Assembly: GCF_019279795.1 (NCBI RefSeq)
Contig: NC_056750.1
Coordinates: forward strand, 825,741,854 to 825,805,853
Reading direction: 5' to 3'
DNA from: Protopterus annectens
Lineage: Eukaryota; Chordata; Ceratodontiformes; Protopteridae
DNA length: 64,000 bases
Of the stretch, positions 9,788 through 21,812 are shown piece after piece. The notes under the pieces are model-generated. The model did no database searches. It worked only from the letters and a program-made list of their open reading frames with translations, and was not told the origin of the DNA. The position numbers and the translations under genes were made by a program. Within the stretch, counting starts at the first letter, position 1. Each line of letters begins with the position of its first letter.

Positions 9788-10950
9788 GGGTAGCGAGACT
9801 CGCAGCCTGCCGTTTGCTTCCTGATTTGAAAATGGCGCCACAGAGAACACCACTGCTATGAAAACTTGGGGCGGATATGGGTCTTTGTGGGAGGGGATGA
9901 GGTAGGGACTACAGGGGAGGGGTATTGAGCCGAGAGGTGAGGTGGCTCGGGAGAAACAATCAGTGAACAGGATTACAACTGCAGGTAAAGCCAGGGAGTG
10001 GGATTGTATCTAGTGTGGTTTCTGTACTAGTAGTGTGTTCAGGAACTATTGTAATTCCTTCAAAAAAAAGGGAAAAAAAACTAGGGAGAAAGGGAACTTG
10101 TTAAGTAGAAAACTCTGTTAGGGGCAGAAATAAATCCTATTTGGTAAGCCTTCAGGTCTAATAAGAGTGGGTTTAGCAGGACCTTTTTAAGGCAAAAATG
10201 CTGCCACCTGGTGGCGAAAAGGGGGTGATTTCCAGCACTAGGATTCTGCACAACACTTGTAGTGCTTTATGGGGTTATTAGGAGCAGACGGGGGATAACT
10301 ATGGATTCAGGGGGCTTGCGGCAGGCTGCTATCACATACACTGGTAGGATGCTAGATAATAGTAGAATGCTGTTATAATATTGCCCTTAGAGCTACATAC
10401 ACTGAGTTGTCCCTGTATGCTTTGAGTTGTGCCTTTTCCACTTTAGGAGGTGTTTGTTATGCCTGGGAGCAGGGTATCTTCAGACGTCCTCACTATGACC
10501 GGAGGGATTCCTGACCGAAGTACTAACCTTATATGTAGGAATAGTACAGGGGACACTCGTTGTTACAGACTGAGTTGTCCCTGTATGCTTTGAGTTGTGC
10601 CTTTTCCACTTTAGGAGGTGTTTGTTATGCCTGGGAGCAGGGTATCTTCAGACGTCCTCACTATGACCGGAGGGATTCCTGACCGAAGTACTAACCTTAT
10701 ATGTAGGAATAGTACAGGGGACACTCGTTGTTACAGACTGAGTTGTCCCTGTATGCTTTGAGTTGTGCCTTTTCCACTTTGGGAGGTGTTTGTTATGCCT
10801 GGGAGCAGGGTATCTTCAGACGTCCTCACTATGACCGGAGGGATTCCTGACCGAAGTACTAACCTTATATGTAGGAACAGTACAGGGGACACCCGTGGTT
10901 ACAGTGGGTAGCGAGACTCGCAGCCTGCCGTTTGCTTCCTGATTTGAAAA
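9788..10950. repeat. Unclassified module copy 2, flanked by a 45-bp direct repeat
   Basis: A 45-bp direct repeat beginning 'gggtagcgagactcgcagcc' occupies 9788-9832 and 10906-10950. Between the two lie about 100 bp of unrelated sequence and then, from 9931, the same module as 7376-8010, ending with three rather than one 168-bp monomers (10401-10904). The flanking repeat is too long for an ordinary target duplication. It could mark a tandemly repeated unit of about 1.1 kb cut off after 45 bp, or terminal repeats of an unknown element. Confidence 0.6.
10401..10904. repeat. Three 168-bp monomers
   Basis: Monomers begin 'actgagttgtccctgtatg' at 10401, 10569 and 10737, exactly 168 bp apart, and nearly identical. 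The single monomer of the sister module is at 7843-8010. Repeated monomers at the 5' end of a mobile element are known as promoter units in mouse L1. Whether these act that way is untested. Confidence 0.9.
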
Positions 10951-11059
10951 ATTATATTTAAAAAAAATAAGCATGGGCCGGGGGGCAGAGTTCATGGCTT
11001 TATTTATAGTTCCAGCACCCTTGCCTTTTCCATGTTCAGGAAGTAATCCCCATAGTTTA

Positions 11060-11215
11060 CTGAACTTTGGTTTATAGGTTCATAGATTAGTACTAGGCTA
11101 ACTGCATTTGTGAGCCATTTTAAGCCTAGCTAATTATCCTTTGTGAGACTCAAACCCTGCACCCTGTGTTTGTAAGGCAAACACCTTAACCATTAGGCCA
11201 CCGTCCCAACCCAAT
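11060..11215 (-). mobile_element. tRNA-derived SINE with CR1 3' tail
   Basis: The minus strand starts with a tRNA-like head at 11215-11145, with box A 'tggcctaatggttaagg' and box B 'ggtttgagtctc'. It is followed by a tail reading 'agctaggcttaaaatggctc' and ending 'ctatgaacctat'. The tail matches the 3' ends of the CR1 copies here ('ggctaggctt', 'agcctagta', 'ctatgaacctatga' at 18130-18195 and 37530-37585). It is therefore a SINE able to use CR1 machinery. No clear target duplication was found. Confidence 0.75.
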
Positions 11216-11825
11216 TTAGTTATATGTTTGCTAGTGTCTATTTTTTGGAGCTGGATATGGCAGCGCATGTATTTCTTTTGATGCAGTTTTATCTGGGAAT
11301 TGTTGTTTGTGTGGTGACTCACTGCCTAGGCTTGGTCTTTGAATACAATATGTAGTGTTATCACTGTACAGGGGATTTGGTACCAGTGGTTACAAGTTGT
11401 GGCTCATTCCTTGCTTTGCGAGAGGGATACCTCTTAGCACAAGAAATCTGGATAAAGCCTAAAATAATGGGGGAAACAAAAGCCCAAACAGGGGCAGATT
11501 TTAAAGATCACTCATAAACTTGCTACAAGGACAGGAATTGTGTTAGTAATTTGGAGAGTTGTGAGGTTTGTTGAGCACAGGTACTGACTTCTTAGAGACT
11601 GCTCGATGTTTTTAGTTTTGGTTCTTGCTCTTTCCACTTCTTTCCGAGTACAATACTCACAGTTGCAGGGGGAGGAATACAATAGTAGAAATCTGTGTGA
11701 CAAATGCATAGTAGGACATTTCAGAGAACTGGTGTGCAGAACAGCAGCAAGGGTCTGAGCTAGTCACATGCATTATGTAAATAGGCTGCGGGTGCCATAG
11801 TAACTGCAGCAAACTGCCTATTACC
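11216..11825. other. Unassigned spacer with second copy of a dispersed repeat
   Basis: 11440-11560 is homologous to 2225-2360 (shared 'ctaaaataatgg', 'cagattttaaa', 'attgtgttag'). The rest holds nothing I recognise. Confidence 0.5.
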
Positions 11826-13440
11826 TTGGAAGATGCTGATATTTGTGCAGTCACAGAAACCTGGTTCAAAGCTGCGGAGAGTACTCCAGCCATACCAGGT
11901 TACTCATCCTATCATACATTTAGACCCCCAAAGCGTGGGCAGCAAAGCAAAAGGAGATGGACTTGCAATATATATAAAAGACATACACACCTCCAGGCCA
12001 GTCAGACAGTATGACACACAGGAGACACTTGTACAGTTAACAACTGACAAGACCCTTGTTCAAATCATAGCTAGCTAGAGGCCCCCAACTTTGACTCAAG
12101 ATGCCCACTCCACCTATCTGGACCTCTTCAAATATATCAAGATTCAACCCTTTACCCTGATCCTGGTTGACTTTAACTATCCAACCATAGATTAGAAGAA
12201 ATGCTCACATGAAAACACAAATGCTCAGGGATTCCTTGATTTTGTCAATGCAAATGCCTTGGACCAGTTGGTCGACACCCCCACAAGAGGTGAAAAAATA
12301 TTGGACTTGATATTAACAAACATGAGTAACCACTGCAGCATCCCTACAGTGTCATCATTCCTGGTAAGATCCGACCACAAAGCGGTCACTTTTGAAGTCA
12401 TCATCTCCTTTGAACCAACCCCCAGCTAGGGACAACCTCCTGAGGGAAGGTATAAACAGCTTCACATCCCCCTCCCCCTCCATAGGAACTGGCACATATG
12501 TCCAAACATACACCAATGTACTATGTGAGTATTTATATAGCTGCATGGGATCAGGAATACACAACAGAATGAAATCATCCTCCTCAAGGAAGAGTAAACC
12601 TGTCTGGTGGACATCTGCAATAAATAAACTCTATAATAAAAGGAAAAAATTGCTGTCCGGGACCAAGAAGGAGCAGGTGCCTAATAGGAAGCAATTTCTC
12701 ATTAGCCAGAACAAGTAAATAAGAGCACTAGTGAAATCCTCCAAAGCAAACTTCAAGTCCAAACTGGGCACATCTACTAAAGACAATCATAAGGCCTTCT
12801 TCACATATGTCCGCAATCTCAAAGGAAGCCCCCAGATCTGCTCAGAACTGGTGGTCAAGGACATCACGTACACAAATGCCATAGATATAGCCAAACTGCT
12901 GGCAGACAGGTTCCATGAAAACTTCACCCCTCTGTCCCCCATCAGTAAATCAGGACATCCCCAGAACCTGCCCCCTCCCCTTATGCCTATAAAGTGCATT
13001 ATTTGTGCATTTCGTCCTAATTTCATAATTGTGCTCATATATTCTATTTTTCAGTTTCCTTTCTGATTTACCCACATAAAATGCATCGCAGTGGTCACAC
13101 AACCCTACATACACTATCCCACTAGATTCGCAAAGTGTTTACTCTGAATCAGGAAGTCCCTACTATTAATGTAGATAGTCTCTCTTGTACAAATATATGG
13201 GCACTGTGAACATCATCCACACTTAAAGGTTCCTACTTTTCCTTCTCTAGCTGAATTCATTCCATTTTTACCCTCCAGAATAGATGGGGAACAGAAAATA
13301 CATGCCTGGGATTCCACCTGTTTCCCTGCTGGACAGTGACATTGAGTGCTGACTTGGAACATGGGCTAAATTCTTGGCTAGGCTTATAAGGGCCTCAGGG
13401 CGAATAGCCTAGTAACTTTCTATGATCCTATGATCTGGTG
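11826..13440 (+). mobile_element. CR1-like LINE copy A, internally deleted
   Basis: 11826-12400 encodes, with several shifts, a CR1 AP-endonuclease (V-T-E-T-W-F near 11855; an R-S-D-H-K-A-V block near 12375). 12392-13000 encodes the linker before RT, including the W-W-T-S-A-I-N-K-L-Y-N-K-R-K-K block and K-D-N-H-K-A-F-F-T-Y-V-R, in the same order as copies B and C. The entire RT is missing. After about 250 unassigned bases the element ends with the CR1 3' block at 13378-13440 (ggctaggcttataagggcct, then ctatgatcctatga). ORF1 is absent, so it is both 5'-truncated and deleted. Confidence 0.8.
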
Positions 13441-14136
13441 CCAGTGTTTGTATTTCCCCACAGCAGTGCTTGTTGCAAATCTTAGACAAAGGACTGTTAG
13501 TCATGTATTCAGAAAATGCATCCTGCCATGACAGTTTGGAAGATACTTAAATTATTGTTGATAGCTCTGCCAATGTAGTTACTGACCACCCCACCCCAAA
13601 CAAAGAAAAAAAACATTTCTGCCATTAAGCACTGGATACAAGCGCTTGTTACATTTGGAGCAAGCAGTTTTAGGGTTACAAGCAGCAGTTACTGAATGAA
13701 GCTTGGAAGCAATCAGTCCATATAATGCATGTAAGCGATATAACTTCCAGTCTATTGCAGCATATTCAATGTTATTTTTTACATGTATTATGTTAGATCT
13801 GGCACAATCAACTTTCTGTAATTGCACTTCCTTTTGTATCACATCAAGACAGTTGAAGTAATGTATCGGTACATAAGGGAGGTATGGCAAATGAAGGTCA
13901 GATTTGGAAATGATCAGAAGAAAATCAGCTGTGCTTTTTTTTCCCCTAGGGAATGAAAACAATCCTGGGAAAGCTTAGCTAGGGTCATATTTAAACAGCA
14001 CAGGATGGGAAAGGGGTGTGCACGATGACATCACAATATGGGTTGTATTACCTGGCCTGACTGAGAGTGGGATGCTCTTGAAGAAAAATAGTGAAACTGT
14101 ACATAAATTAAAGAAGTGAAAGATCAATGACATGGG
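13441..14136. other. Unassigned spacer
   Basis: The minus strand has a 127-residue open frame (13962-13579) with several Cys, but I see no family signature and no sign of selection. Nothing else is recognisable. Confidence 0.4.
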
Positions 14137-14156
14137 TTCACTGCATACTACTTAAA

Positions 14157-14591
14157 ATATGTCACTGCGTACTACTTAAAGTATGTCACTGTGTATTACT
14201 TAAAGTTGTCACTGCATACTACTTAAAGTATGTCACTGCGTATTACTTAAAGTATGTCACTGCATACTACTTAAAGTATGTCACTGCGTATTACTTAAAG
14301 TATGTCACTGCGTACTACTTAAAGTATGTCACTGCATACTACTTAAAGTATGTCACTGCATGCTACTTAAAGTATGTCACTGCGTACTACTTAAAGTATG
14401 TCACTGCATACTACTTAAAGTATGTCACTGCGTATTACTTAAAGTATGTCACTGCATGCTACTTAAAGTATGTCACTGCATGCTACTTAAAGTGTGTCAC
14501 TGCGTACTACTTAAAGTATGTCACTGCATACTACTTAAAGTATGTCACTGCATACTACTTAAAGTATGTCACTGCATACTACTTAAAGTAA
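14157..14591. repeat. 24-bp minisatellite, about 18 units
   Basis: Units of the form 'tatgtcactgcatactactt' plus 'aaag' vary mainly at gca/gcg and tac/tat/tgc positions. One unit is shortened at 14204. Because 24 is a multiple of three, long open frames with an 8-residue repeat (Y-V-T-A-Y-Y-L-K) appear. They are a by-product of the repeat, not a protein gene. Confidence 0.95.
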
Positions 14592-15309
14592 AGTATGCAT
14601 TGGCAAAGAAAAAAGAAAAGTGTTCTGGAACCTGCATCTTTGACACTGTCCCTTTAACTCTACCTTAACCTACAGTATGCCAATTAATCAATGTCATTTC
14701 ATAAGCCTACAATTAAATCCTGCCAATAACGTTCCCACTAGCATAAATTGTGCACAGTGACAGGCTTTGGATGACATGTTTAATGAAAAAATGAATAAGA
14801 AAATAAACATCTGGGGTCAATTGCAAATACCCACATGCATAATACACTATAACTTAGCACTGTAACTTCCTGATCTAGTTTTCAGCAGCACAGAAGACAA
14901 CTAATACAAGATGCAGGAAAATTTCAGTACTACACCATAGTTTATTGCATTTCTTCTACCTGACACTTTTAACAGCTGACGATTACTAGCAAAATGAAAA
15001 AGAAAAAAAAAATTGCTAATGCATTTCATAGGCAAAGCATTTTAGGCAGTAAAATAAAAATTAAAAACTTATGTAAGCTAATAAACTTTGTGTGTTTGCT
15101 GGTTCCGAAGACTTCGGCCACAGTTTAACTCTAAAAGATATGCTCTGATACTGTTTTAACACCTGAGAGAAACCGTTGTTGAAGGAATATTTCCACAACA
15201 ATAACGTGTCCCACAACACGTCCACTACTTTTATAACAGCTATTACCTTGGCCTGTACATACAAAGCCTACATCACAGTGTGGGCAGGGCCTAAGCAGAA
15301 GGAACTACA
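14592..15309. other. Unassigned AT-rich spacer
   Basis: No repeats, tails or coding signatures were recognised in this stretch between the minisatellite and CR1 copy B. Confidence 0.4.
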
Positions 15310-18195
15310 CATTTCACTGTGTTGAAGATACTTAATGAGGGAGGAGAGAAATTCCTCCAGAAAGGACACGATGCACTAGATGAACAACAGTGCAAGGTTA
15401 TAATGCCTTCCACACATTTAGACCAGCTACTTCACAGGCAGGGACTAAAGGTGCAGGTGTCTCCATTCACATCAAAAATAAATATACTTAAAAGCTGGTC
15501 AAACAGGACAATGCACTTGAGCTGCTCCATGTTCAAATCACCATAGGTAAAATCCAATATCATTTCCTTGCAAACTGTAGGTCCCCCTCTATGACCCAGG
15601 AAACCTATACCATGTATTTAAACTTATTAGAAACACTAACCATCCAGACCAATATCATATATATGGATGACTTTAATTACCCACTATTGACTGGGAATAC
15701 TATACGACATCAAACATACATGCACAGAGATTCCTGGATTTTGTAAACAAACTCCCTGGACCAGATAGTCAATACACCAACTAGGGGTGCAACCATACTG
15801 GATCTGGTCCTCTCGACGGGAGAGTGCTGCACACCTCTTACTGTAATGCCTGCTCTGGTATGATCGGACCATAAAATGATCTCCTTTGAAGTAAAAATAA
15901 AACCTGGACCCCCAGCTAAACCTGGGAATATTCAGGAACTATTCAAAGGCTAACTTCCTGCTATTAAGTGAGAACCTGGCAAAATTTCAAGCCTCTGTAA
16001 ACCCTGAGAACACTTCTGCCTATACAGAACTGTTCACAGAAACTCGGTACAGGCATGTTAATAGCTGTATAGAGACAGCTGTATCCACCAGAAAGAAGTA
16101 CAGAACTAACTCAAAAAACAAGCCACCCTGGTGGAATCACAAAATCAATCAGATATATAACAGGAGGAAGAAAATCATGCCAAAAATTAGGAGATGCAGC
16201 ACCCAGCAGGATAAAAGCACTCTTATTAAACTAAGCAAACAACTCAGAGGATAAATAAAGTCTACTAAAGCCAAATTTTAGCTAAGTTTGGCCTCCCAGG
16301 CCAAGAACAACCACAAAGCATTTTTTACCTATGTCCGCAGCCTCAAAGGCAATACACAATTGTGTGCAGAGCTCATTGTAAATGGAGCCACCTATACTGA
16401 GCCAGAAGATATAGCAAACCTCCTGGCTGATAAATTCAGCTCCAATTTTACCCCTCTCTCCCCCTTAACCTTCCCACAGGAAATACCATCAAATATAACT
16501 CCCCCCTACTATCACTAGGGAACAGATCCTTAATGCTCTCTCTCTCTCTAATGCCAAGAACACTGCATCAGTGGCTCCAGACAATATCCCAGGATGCCTT
16601 CTAAATAGCATGAAACATGGCCTATCAGGGCCTCTGGAATTACTATTTAACTGTAGCCTCCAAACAGGCTTCATGCCTCATGAATGGAGAAAGGCAACAG
16701 TCATCCCTCTGCACAAAGGTGAGCCATCTACAGACCATGGAAACTACAGATCCATAAGTCTCATTAGTCTTATATGTAAAGTCATGGAAAAAATTATCAT
16801 GGAGATAATCAATAGAGGTATAGTAAACCTCCAGGCACTGGAACCAACCCAGTTTGGTTTAGTCAAGGGCAGCTCATGCCTACTCAACCTGGTGGACTTC
16901 TTTGAGAAGGTCACTAAAGCAATGGATGAGGGCAAAATCATTCACACTGCATACCTTGACCTGGCCAAGGCATTTGACACAATAGCCCACTCGGGCATTG
17001 TTGACCAACTCATGAGGTTAGGTACAAACCCATATGTCACCCAGTGGATAGCCAAGTGGCTCACAGACAGGACCCAGGAAGTTAGAACTGGGGACTCCAC
17101 CTCTACAAAGAGGCCAGTCACAAGTGGAGTACCTCAGGGATCAGTCCTTGGACTGTTCTTTTTTGGCATTACTTCTCAGAAGTGAAAGCCAATGTCAGTG
17201 GTCTCTGGCTGACTAAATTTGCAGATGATTGCAAATTAGGAACGGTCATTGAATCTCACACTGACACAAATATTCTCCAGGAGGGGCTCACACAGACAAA
17301 CAACTGGTATCAGAGTCATGGACTAAAACTAAATGCCAAGAAATGCATAATAGTATCCTTTGGAAATTCACCCATCCCTGGTAGCTATCATATTGACAAC
17401 ACACCCTTAGAGTTGACCCAGTAGTCAGGGACTTAGGGACACACATAGACAGTAATCTAGCCTTTGATCATCACAGGTCTACAGTGGTGAGGAAATCATT
17501 CTATGTTGCACAACTTATAAACAAAAGTATGGCATTTAAGTCCAAGGAAGTCCTTATTACACTGTATTCAGCATTAATCAGACCTATCATGGAGTACAAT
17601 GCCCCCTTTGGTATGTACCTAACCAGGCATATCCAACAATTGGAGCATCCACAGGGGTTCCTCACTAAAAGAATACAGGGCATAAGTAATATGTCCTATG
17701 CAGACCACCTCGAGACCCTATCCCTGTATTCTGTCTCTTACAGGCTTTTGAGGGGAGATCTATGCCTGGCATACAGAGCATTGTCAGACCCTACTCTGAT
17801 GGACCTCCTGCATATCCGCAAAACAAACAGTACCAGAATTACCCATTCTAAAGACTTAAACCTTGCCTGTGATATAAATAGGACCTGCTGGAGAGATAGG
17901 TATGTATCCCAGAGACTACCCCATCTATGGAACAGGCTCCCCATCCATGTGAAGCAGAGTTCCTCCCTAATCTAATTCAAGTGCAACTTGGACAATTGGA
18001 TGGGAAACTGGAAATTCATCCCTGGTTTGGCAGCTATGTCTCTGATGCAAACAGGTAACCTGTAAATGGTTCATCTCCCAGGCCCACGCTTACACTTATC
18101 AAGGGTATCAGAACTCGTCAAAGATTTGGGATGCATGGCTAGGCTTAAAAAGGCCCTTGTGGTCATTAGCCTAGTAAACACCTATGAACCTATGA
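15310..18195 (+). mobile_element. CR1-like LINE copy B, 5'-truncated
   Basis: Starts inside the endonuclease (about 15310-15900, with several shifts), then the linker (about 15950-16500), RT and C-terminal region (16571-17975), and a 3' UTR ending with ggctaggctt, agcctagtaa and the CR1-type terminal repeat 'cctatgaacctatgaa' (18140-18195). ORF1 is missing. The terminal CTATGAAC-type repeat is the diagnostic CR1 feature. It is the best preserved CR1 ORF2 in the window but has at least three frame breaks. Confidence 0.88.
16288..17975 (+). pseudogene. CR1-B reverse transcriptase
   Basis: RT of a CR1 LINE. ORF 16571-17185 shows the K-A-T-V-I-P-L-H-K-G entry motif, N-Y-R-S-I-S-L-I-S, Q-F-G-L-V-K-G-S-S-C-L-L-N-L, the catalytic Y-L-D-L-A-K-A-F-D and S-G-V-P-Q-G-S-V-L-G. 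The frame then shifts at about 17165, and 17182-17424 carries the F-A-D-D active site (near 17218) and the thumb. 17484-17975 is the C-terminal part with R-P-I-M-E-Y-N-A-P-F-G and L-P-H-L-W-N-R-L-P. A stop or shift at about 17425 separates the last two. These breaks make it inactive. Confidence 0.88.
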
Positions 18196-18740
18196 ATAAT
18201 GAAAGGGGGTGAACTTTTCAGCACTATGCTACCACAGTGATGAAATAAAGAATTCAGAATCTTTTAACTGCTTTAATTCAAATGCACGAACCTGGGATGA
18301 AGTTGTAGGGATAAAAGAAAACTCACTGTTGAGTTTTCATGTACTCGAGGGCATAGTTTTCCTTTAAAATAGAATGGCAGGGCTGTGAAGCACTGTCATC
18401 TAAGCACACCTTCTGTAACAGAGCTACTTCTATGTTTCTCTGACTGAGCTTCATTTATGTGCCTGTCACAGCTTGTTCTATGCTATAAATAGTTGTTAAT
18501 ACTAGAAGCAAAAATACCCTGTTATTACTTCCAGCGAAAGAAAGTAGGTAAATAGCAGGCTTTTGTAAACAGATTATTTTGTAGTTCTAAAAGAATTGAC
18601 AGACCTTCCCCCACACTCTCATGCTGAGGTATGAAAACTCTCACTGCAGTAAATGATCCTTGCTATATCGTGTGCAGGTGAAAAGTAGTAGGACTCCAAA
18701 CTAAATTTGTCTGCTACTTCCCAATGCCTTTAGTGGGAAG
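18196..18740. other. Unassigned spacer before the DIRS element
   Basis: Nothing recognisable between the CR1-B tail and the left end of the DIRS element. Confidence 0.4.
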
Positions 18741-18752
18741 ATGTTCTTCGTT

Positions 18753-18905
18753 CCACATTGCTGCAGTCCTAACAATTGGGGTAGTCCGCTGTCCAGTCGG
18801 CCCGAATACCAAAGTATAAGGCTGACGTCGGTCAGGGCGCATTAGACTGACGTCAGTACGTCAGGGTACTAATGCGCATGACCGACGCCATATCCTCAGT
18901 CTTTT
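18753..18905 (+). repeat. DIRS-1 left inverted terminal repeat
   Basis: The 153-bp arm runs from 'ccacattgctgcagtcc' to 'cagtctttt' and is matched base for base, as far as I can read, by the reverse complement of 24010-24162. A unique left extension (18741-18752) lies outside it. The arm contains the 12-bp palindrome ACTGACGTCAGT at 18846-18857 with a consensus CRE (TGACGTCA), a plausible promoter element. Confidence 0.95.
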
Positions 18906-19051
18906 TTGCCGCATGGTCCGATGCAGAAGCAGTTTTGCGAGTGCAGGTTGGCGTTCTGAAATTTTCTGAAGTCGGAGTTTCAGACCGAATCAAAGTTGGC
19001 TAAGTACCCGTTGGGAACATTTTGGTTTTTCTTGCCTCAGTATTTAACCGG

Positions 19052-20748
19052 ATGTCAGAAAAGTGAATAACTGTATTTCTTGTGGGAAACAGATACCTCA
19101 TAGGGATTACCATACCTTGTGTATACCTTGTTTAGGGCCTGAGCACACTTTTGTTGGATGCCGCTCTTGTGCTAGATTTAACAAACGCACTATTAAGAGA
19201 CGGTTAGACTGTGCCAGGTTAGTGTTTGGGAAGCGTTGTAATTATAAAATGCCGTCGGATGCTCCGACGCCCGCTTCGTCCAAAAAGCGCAAGGACAAAG
19301 CAGTGAAGCCTAGGGTTGATGAACCGGCAGTCCCAGACGTCGGCTCTTTAGAAGGCTCAGTGGAGCCAGAGGTTTTGCCAGGAGTCTCTTTGGAGTCTCA
19401 GGCTGAGACTTTACTGTTGCAGGATGTGCCTTCTCAGGAAGTAGGCCAGGCTGAGGGGGCTTCTCAGGTAACTGTTCTTCCCTCTCTTCCCAAGGTAGTT
19501 AGAGCTTCTCCTTCTGTTTCCAAAACCTCTTTGAGAGGTAGGCCAAGTTTAGCTTCAGTGGGGGCTTCTCCTAGCACTTCAGGTTCTGTGCCTAAGAAAC
19601 ATATGCTTAAAATGGCAGAAGATTTAATTACTCTGATTAGAGGTTCTATGCCCCCTCCTGATAAGAGGCCTAGGGTGGAACCTGAGTTTGAGAGTTTTGA
19701 ACAGTGTTCAGAGGCTTCTGAGTCTTCTGCGGAAGATGTACAGGAGTATCCTCCTTATTCTGATTCTGATGTGGATGATTCCACTCCTACAGCTTCTCCT
19801 CCTGAGGATTTCTCATTTTCAGAAACTCTGCATTCCATGAGGGAGCACTTTAAATGGGAAGGCCAAGATTACTCTGATTCTAGGAAAAGACTTAGGGAAT
19901 TCTTGTTTTTACCCCAGCATAGGCCCTTAGCTATACCTCCTGTGTTGAATGTGGTAGAAGATGTTTTTGCAGAGGCTTCCCTGAACCCTGATTCCTTGCC
20001 TCCTGCTCCTGTTAAACCTGATAGGTACTATAGGGTGCCTGAGGCTCATAAGTATCTTTTTAAGAGTCCTAGGGCAGACCCGGAGACTGTTTCTCAGGGA
20101 CCTAAAGGTGTTAAGGCCTCTGTTGTTAAAAACCCTGTTCCCACTGATAAAGAGGCAAGGGCTTTGGATAGATGGGGAAAGAAAGTGTATACTTCTTCCA
20201 CTTTAGCCATGAGGGCATTGAATTGTCAGTTTCACATGCTAAAATATCAAAATTATCTCCTTTCACAATTGAAATCTAAAGTGGATGCTTTGGCGGAAGG
20301 TATTGAGTGTAAAGAGTTGCTGGATTTAGTTCATGTGTCTGAACAAGTGGGTAAGCATTCTTTGCAATGTGGTTTTGATGCTGTACAGGCCTCCTCGAGG
20401 GTGGCTGCCACTAGTTCTGTTCTTCATGAGCATGCCTGGTTGAGGGATCAGAATTTAGCTGAGCATGTTAAGACAAGGATTTTGGATGCTCCTTTACAGT
20501 CTGATGTGTTGTTTGGTTCACCTGTGGAAGCAGTTTTGAAGAAAATGGAAGACAAAGCTAAGTCTATGCAAACTGTTAAAGATTTTTTGCAGGTGCAGCC
20601 ACCAAGTTTAGTAGAAATTGGCCTACTAAGGGATGGACATATCCTGCTTATGATTCCCAGTCTAGGGGTAGGTCTAGACGTGGTAGGGGCAGAGCTCAAG
20701 GTGCTTTTAGGCCTAGAACAGGAGTTCACCTGCTCAGACTTCTGGTGA
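19052..20748 (+). pseudogene. DIRS-1 gag-like protein
   Basis: The long frame (19063-20748) encodes about 561 residues. The N-terminus has a Cys/His cluster (C-I-S-C, H-T-L-C-I-P-C, then C-R-S-C) typical of DIRS gag. The middle is Ser/Pro/Glu-rich and low in complexity. The C-terminal half (about residues 260-500) is more ordered. The only suitable ATG (19052) is one base out of frame, so a single-base loss at about 19066 seems likely. A Gly/Arg-rich tail (S-R-G-R-S-R-R-G-R-G-R) that belongs at the end of such proteins is found in the next frame from about 20600, pointing to another shift or an overlap with RT. It would coat the RNA. Confidence 0.8.
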
Positions 20749-21812
20749 GGGCAGGGGTCAGTCCTTTCGTAAACAGACCCAATGACCTGCCTTTTCAGCT
20801 GCCAGTAGATTCTCATCTGGCAGCTCCTCTGGGAGGAAGACTGTCTCTTTTCAAAGAAAATTGGGATTTAATTACTCAAGACAGATGGGTGTTGGATATC
20901 ATTCACCATGGTTACAGGTTTTATTTCCATACATTGCCCCCATTCAAAGGCATGCCAGACGTTCCTCCTCCACAAAGGAAAGAGGCTCACAAGCAAATTT
21001 CTCAGTTACTCCAAATAGGGGCCATTCAGCCAGTCCCTGTCTCAGAAAGGGGCCTAGGATTTTATTCTCGCCTGTTCCTAGTACCAAAGAAGGGGAACAC
21101 GTGGAGACCAATTTTGGATTTATCTATCCTCAACACTTATCTGGACATTCCCAAGTTCAAGATGTTGACGTTACAACAACTTTTACCTCTGCTGGGCAAA
21201 GGTCACTGGATGGTAACTTTAGATCTCAAGGAAGCTTACCTTCATGTGCCTATACGACTAAGTTGCAGGAAGTATCTGCGTTTTCGAGCTGGAAATTCTC
21301 ATTATCAGTTCTCTGCATTGCCCTTTGGCTTATCTACTGCGCCCAGAGTATTCACAAAGGTTCTGGCTCCAGTGATAGCTTACTTCAGGCTAAAAGGAAT
21401 TCAAATCTATCCTTACTTGGACGACTGCCTGATTCTGGCTCAAGAAAAGGAAGACCTTCTACAGCATCTGGAATATGTTATAGCAGTGCTAAGATGCCTA
21501 GGGTATTCTGTGAACGAAATAAAGTCCAGTCTAGTACCCTCTCAAGACATGTGCTTTCTGGGTGTGAGACTGAATACAGCAGCCCAGATGGCCTTTTTAA
21601 CCCCGGACAAACAAAAGAGTCTATCACTTTACTTCCATCAACTATCTCATCAGTCCGTGCTGACTGCAAGGACAGTCCTTCAAGCATTAGGGTTCATGGC
21701 ATCTTGTATTCTGGTGCTTCCCAATGCCAAACTGCATATGAGGAAGCTACAATGGTATCTCAAAATGTATGGACACAGCACTGCCAGGATTTGGACACTG
21801 TCATTCAAATAA
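20745..21812 (+). pseudogene. DIRS-1 reverse transcriptase
   Basis: RT domain in an open frame of 355 residues. Landmarks: G-A-I-Q-P-V-P, L-V-P-K-K-G-N-T-W-R-P-I-L-D-L-S, V-T-L-D-L-K-E-A-Y-L-H-V-P-I (first catalytic Asp), F-S-A-L-P-F-G-L-S-T-A-P-R-V-F-T-K and Y-P-Y-L-D-D-C-L-I (catalytic Asp pair). This is the DIRS RT pattern. The frame is open upstream into gag, so the start is not defined. It stops at 21812, just where RNase H should continue in another frame, indicating a single-base indel near 21800. Confidence 0.9.

Noticed and set aside
11145..11215. tRNA gene on the minus strand
   Set aside because: Only box A and box B similarity; it runs into a CR1-type tail, so it is a SINE head.
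13579..13962. 127-residue minus-strand ORF as a protein gene
   Set aside because: No family signature, no neighbouring exon structure, and AT-rich context where such ORFs occur by chance.
14127..14668. ORFs of 154 and 102 residues with an 8-residue repeat
   Set aside because: They arise from a 24-bp minisatellite whose unit is a multiple of three and lacks stops; several frames are open at once.
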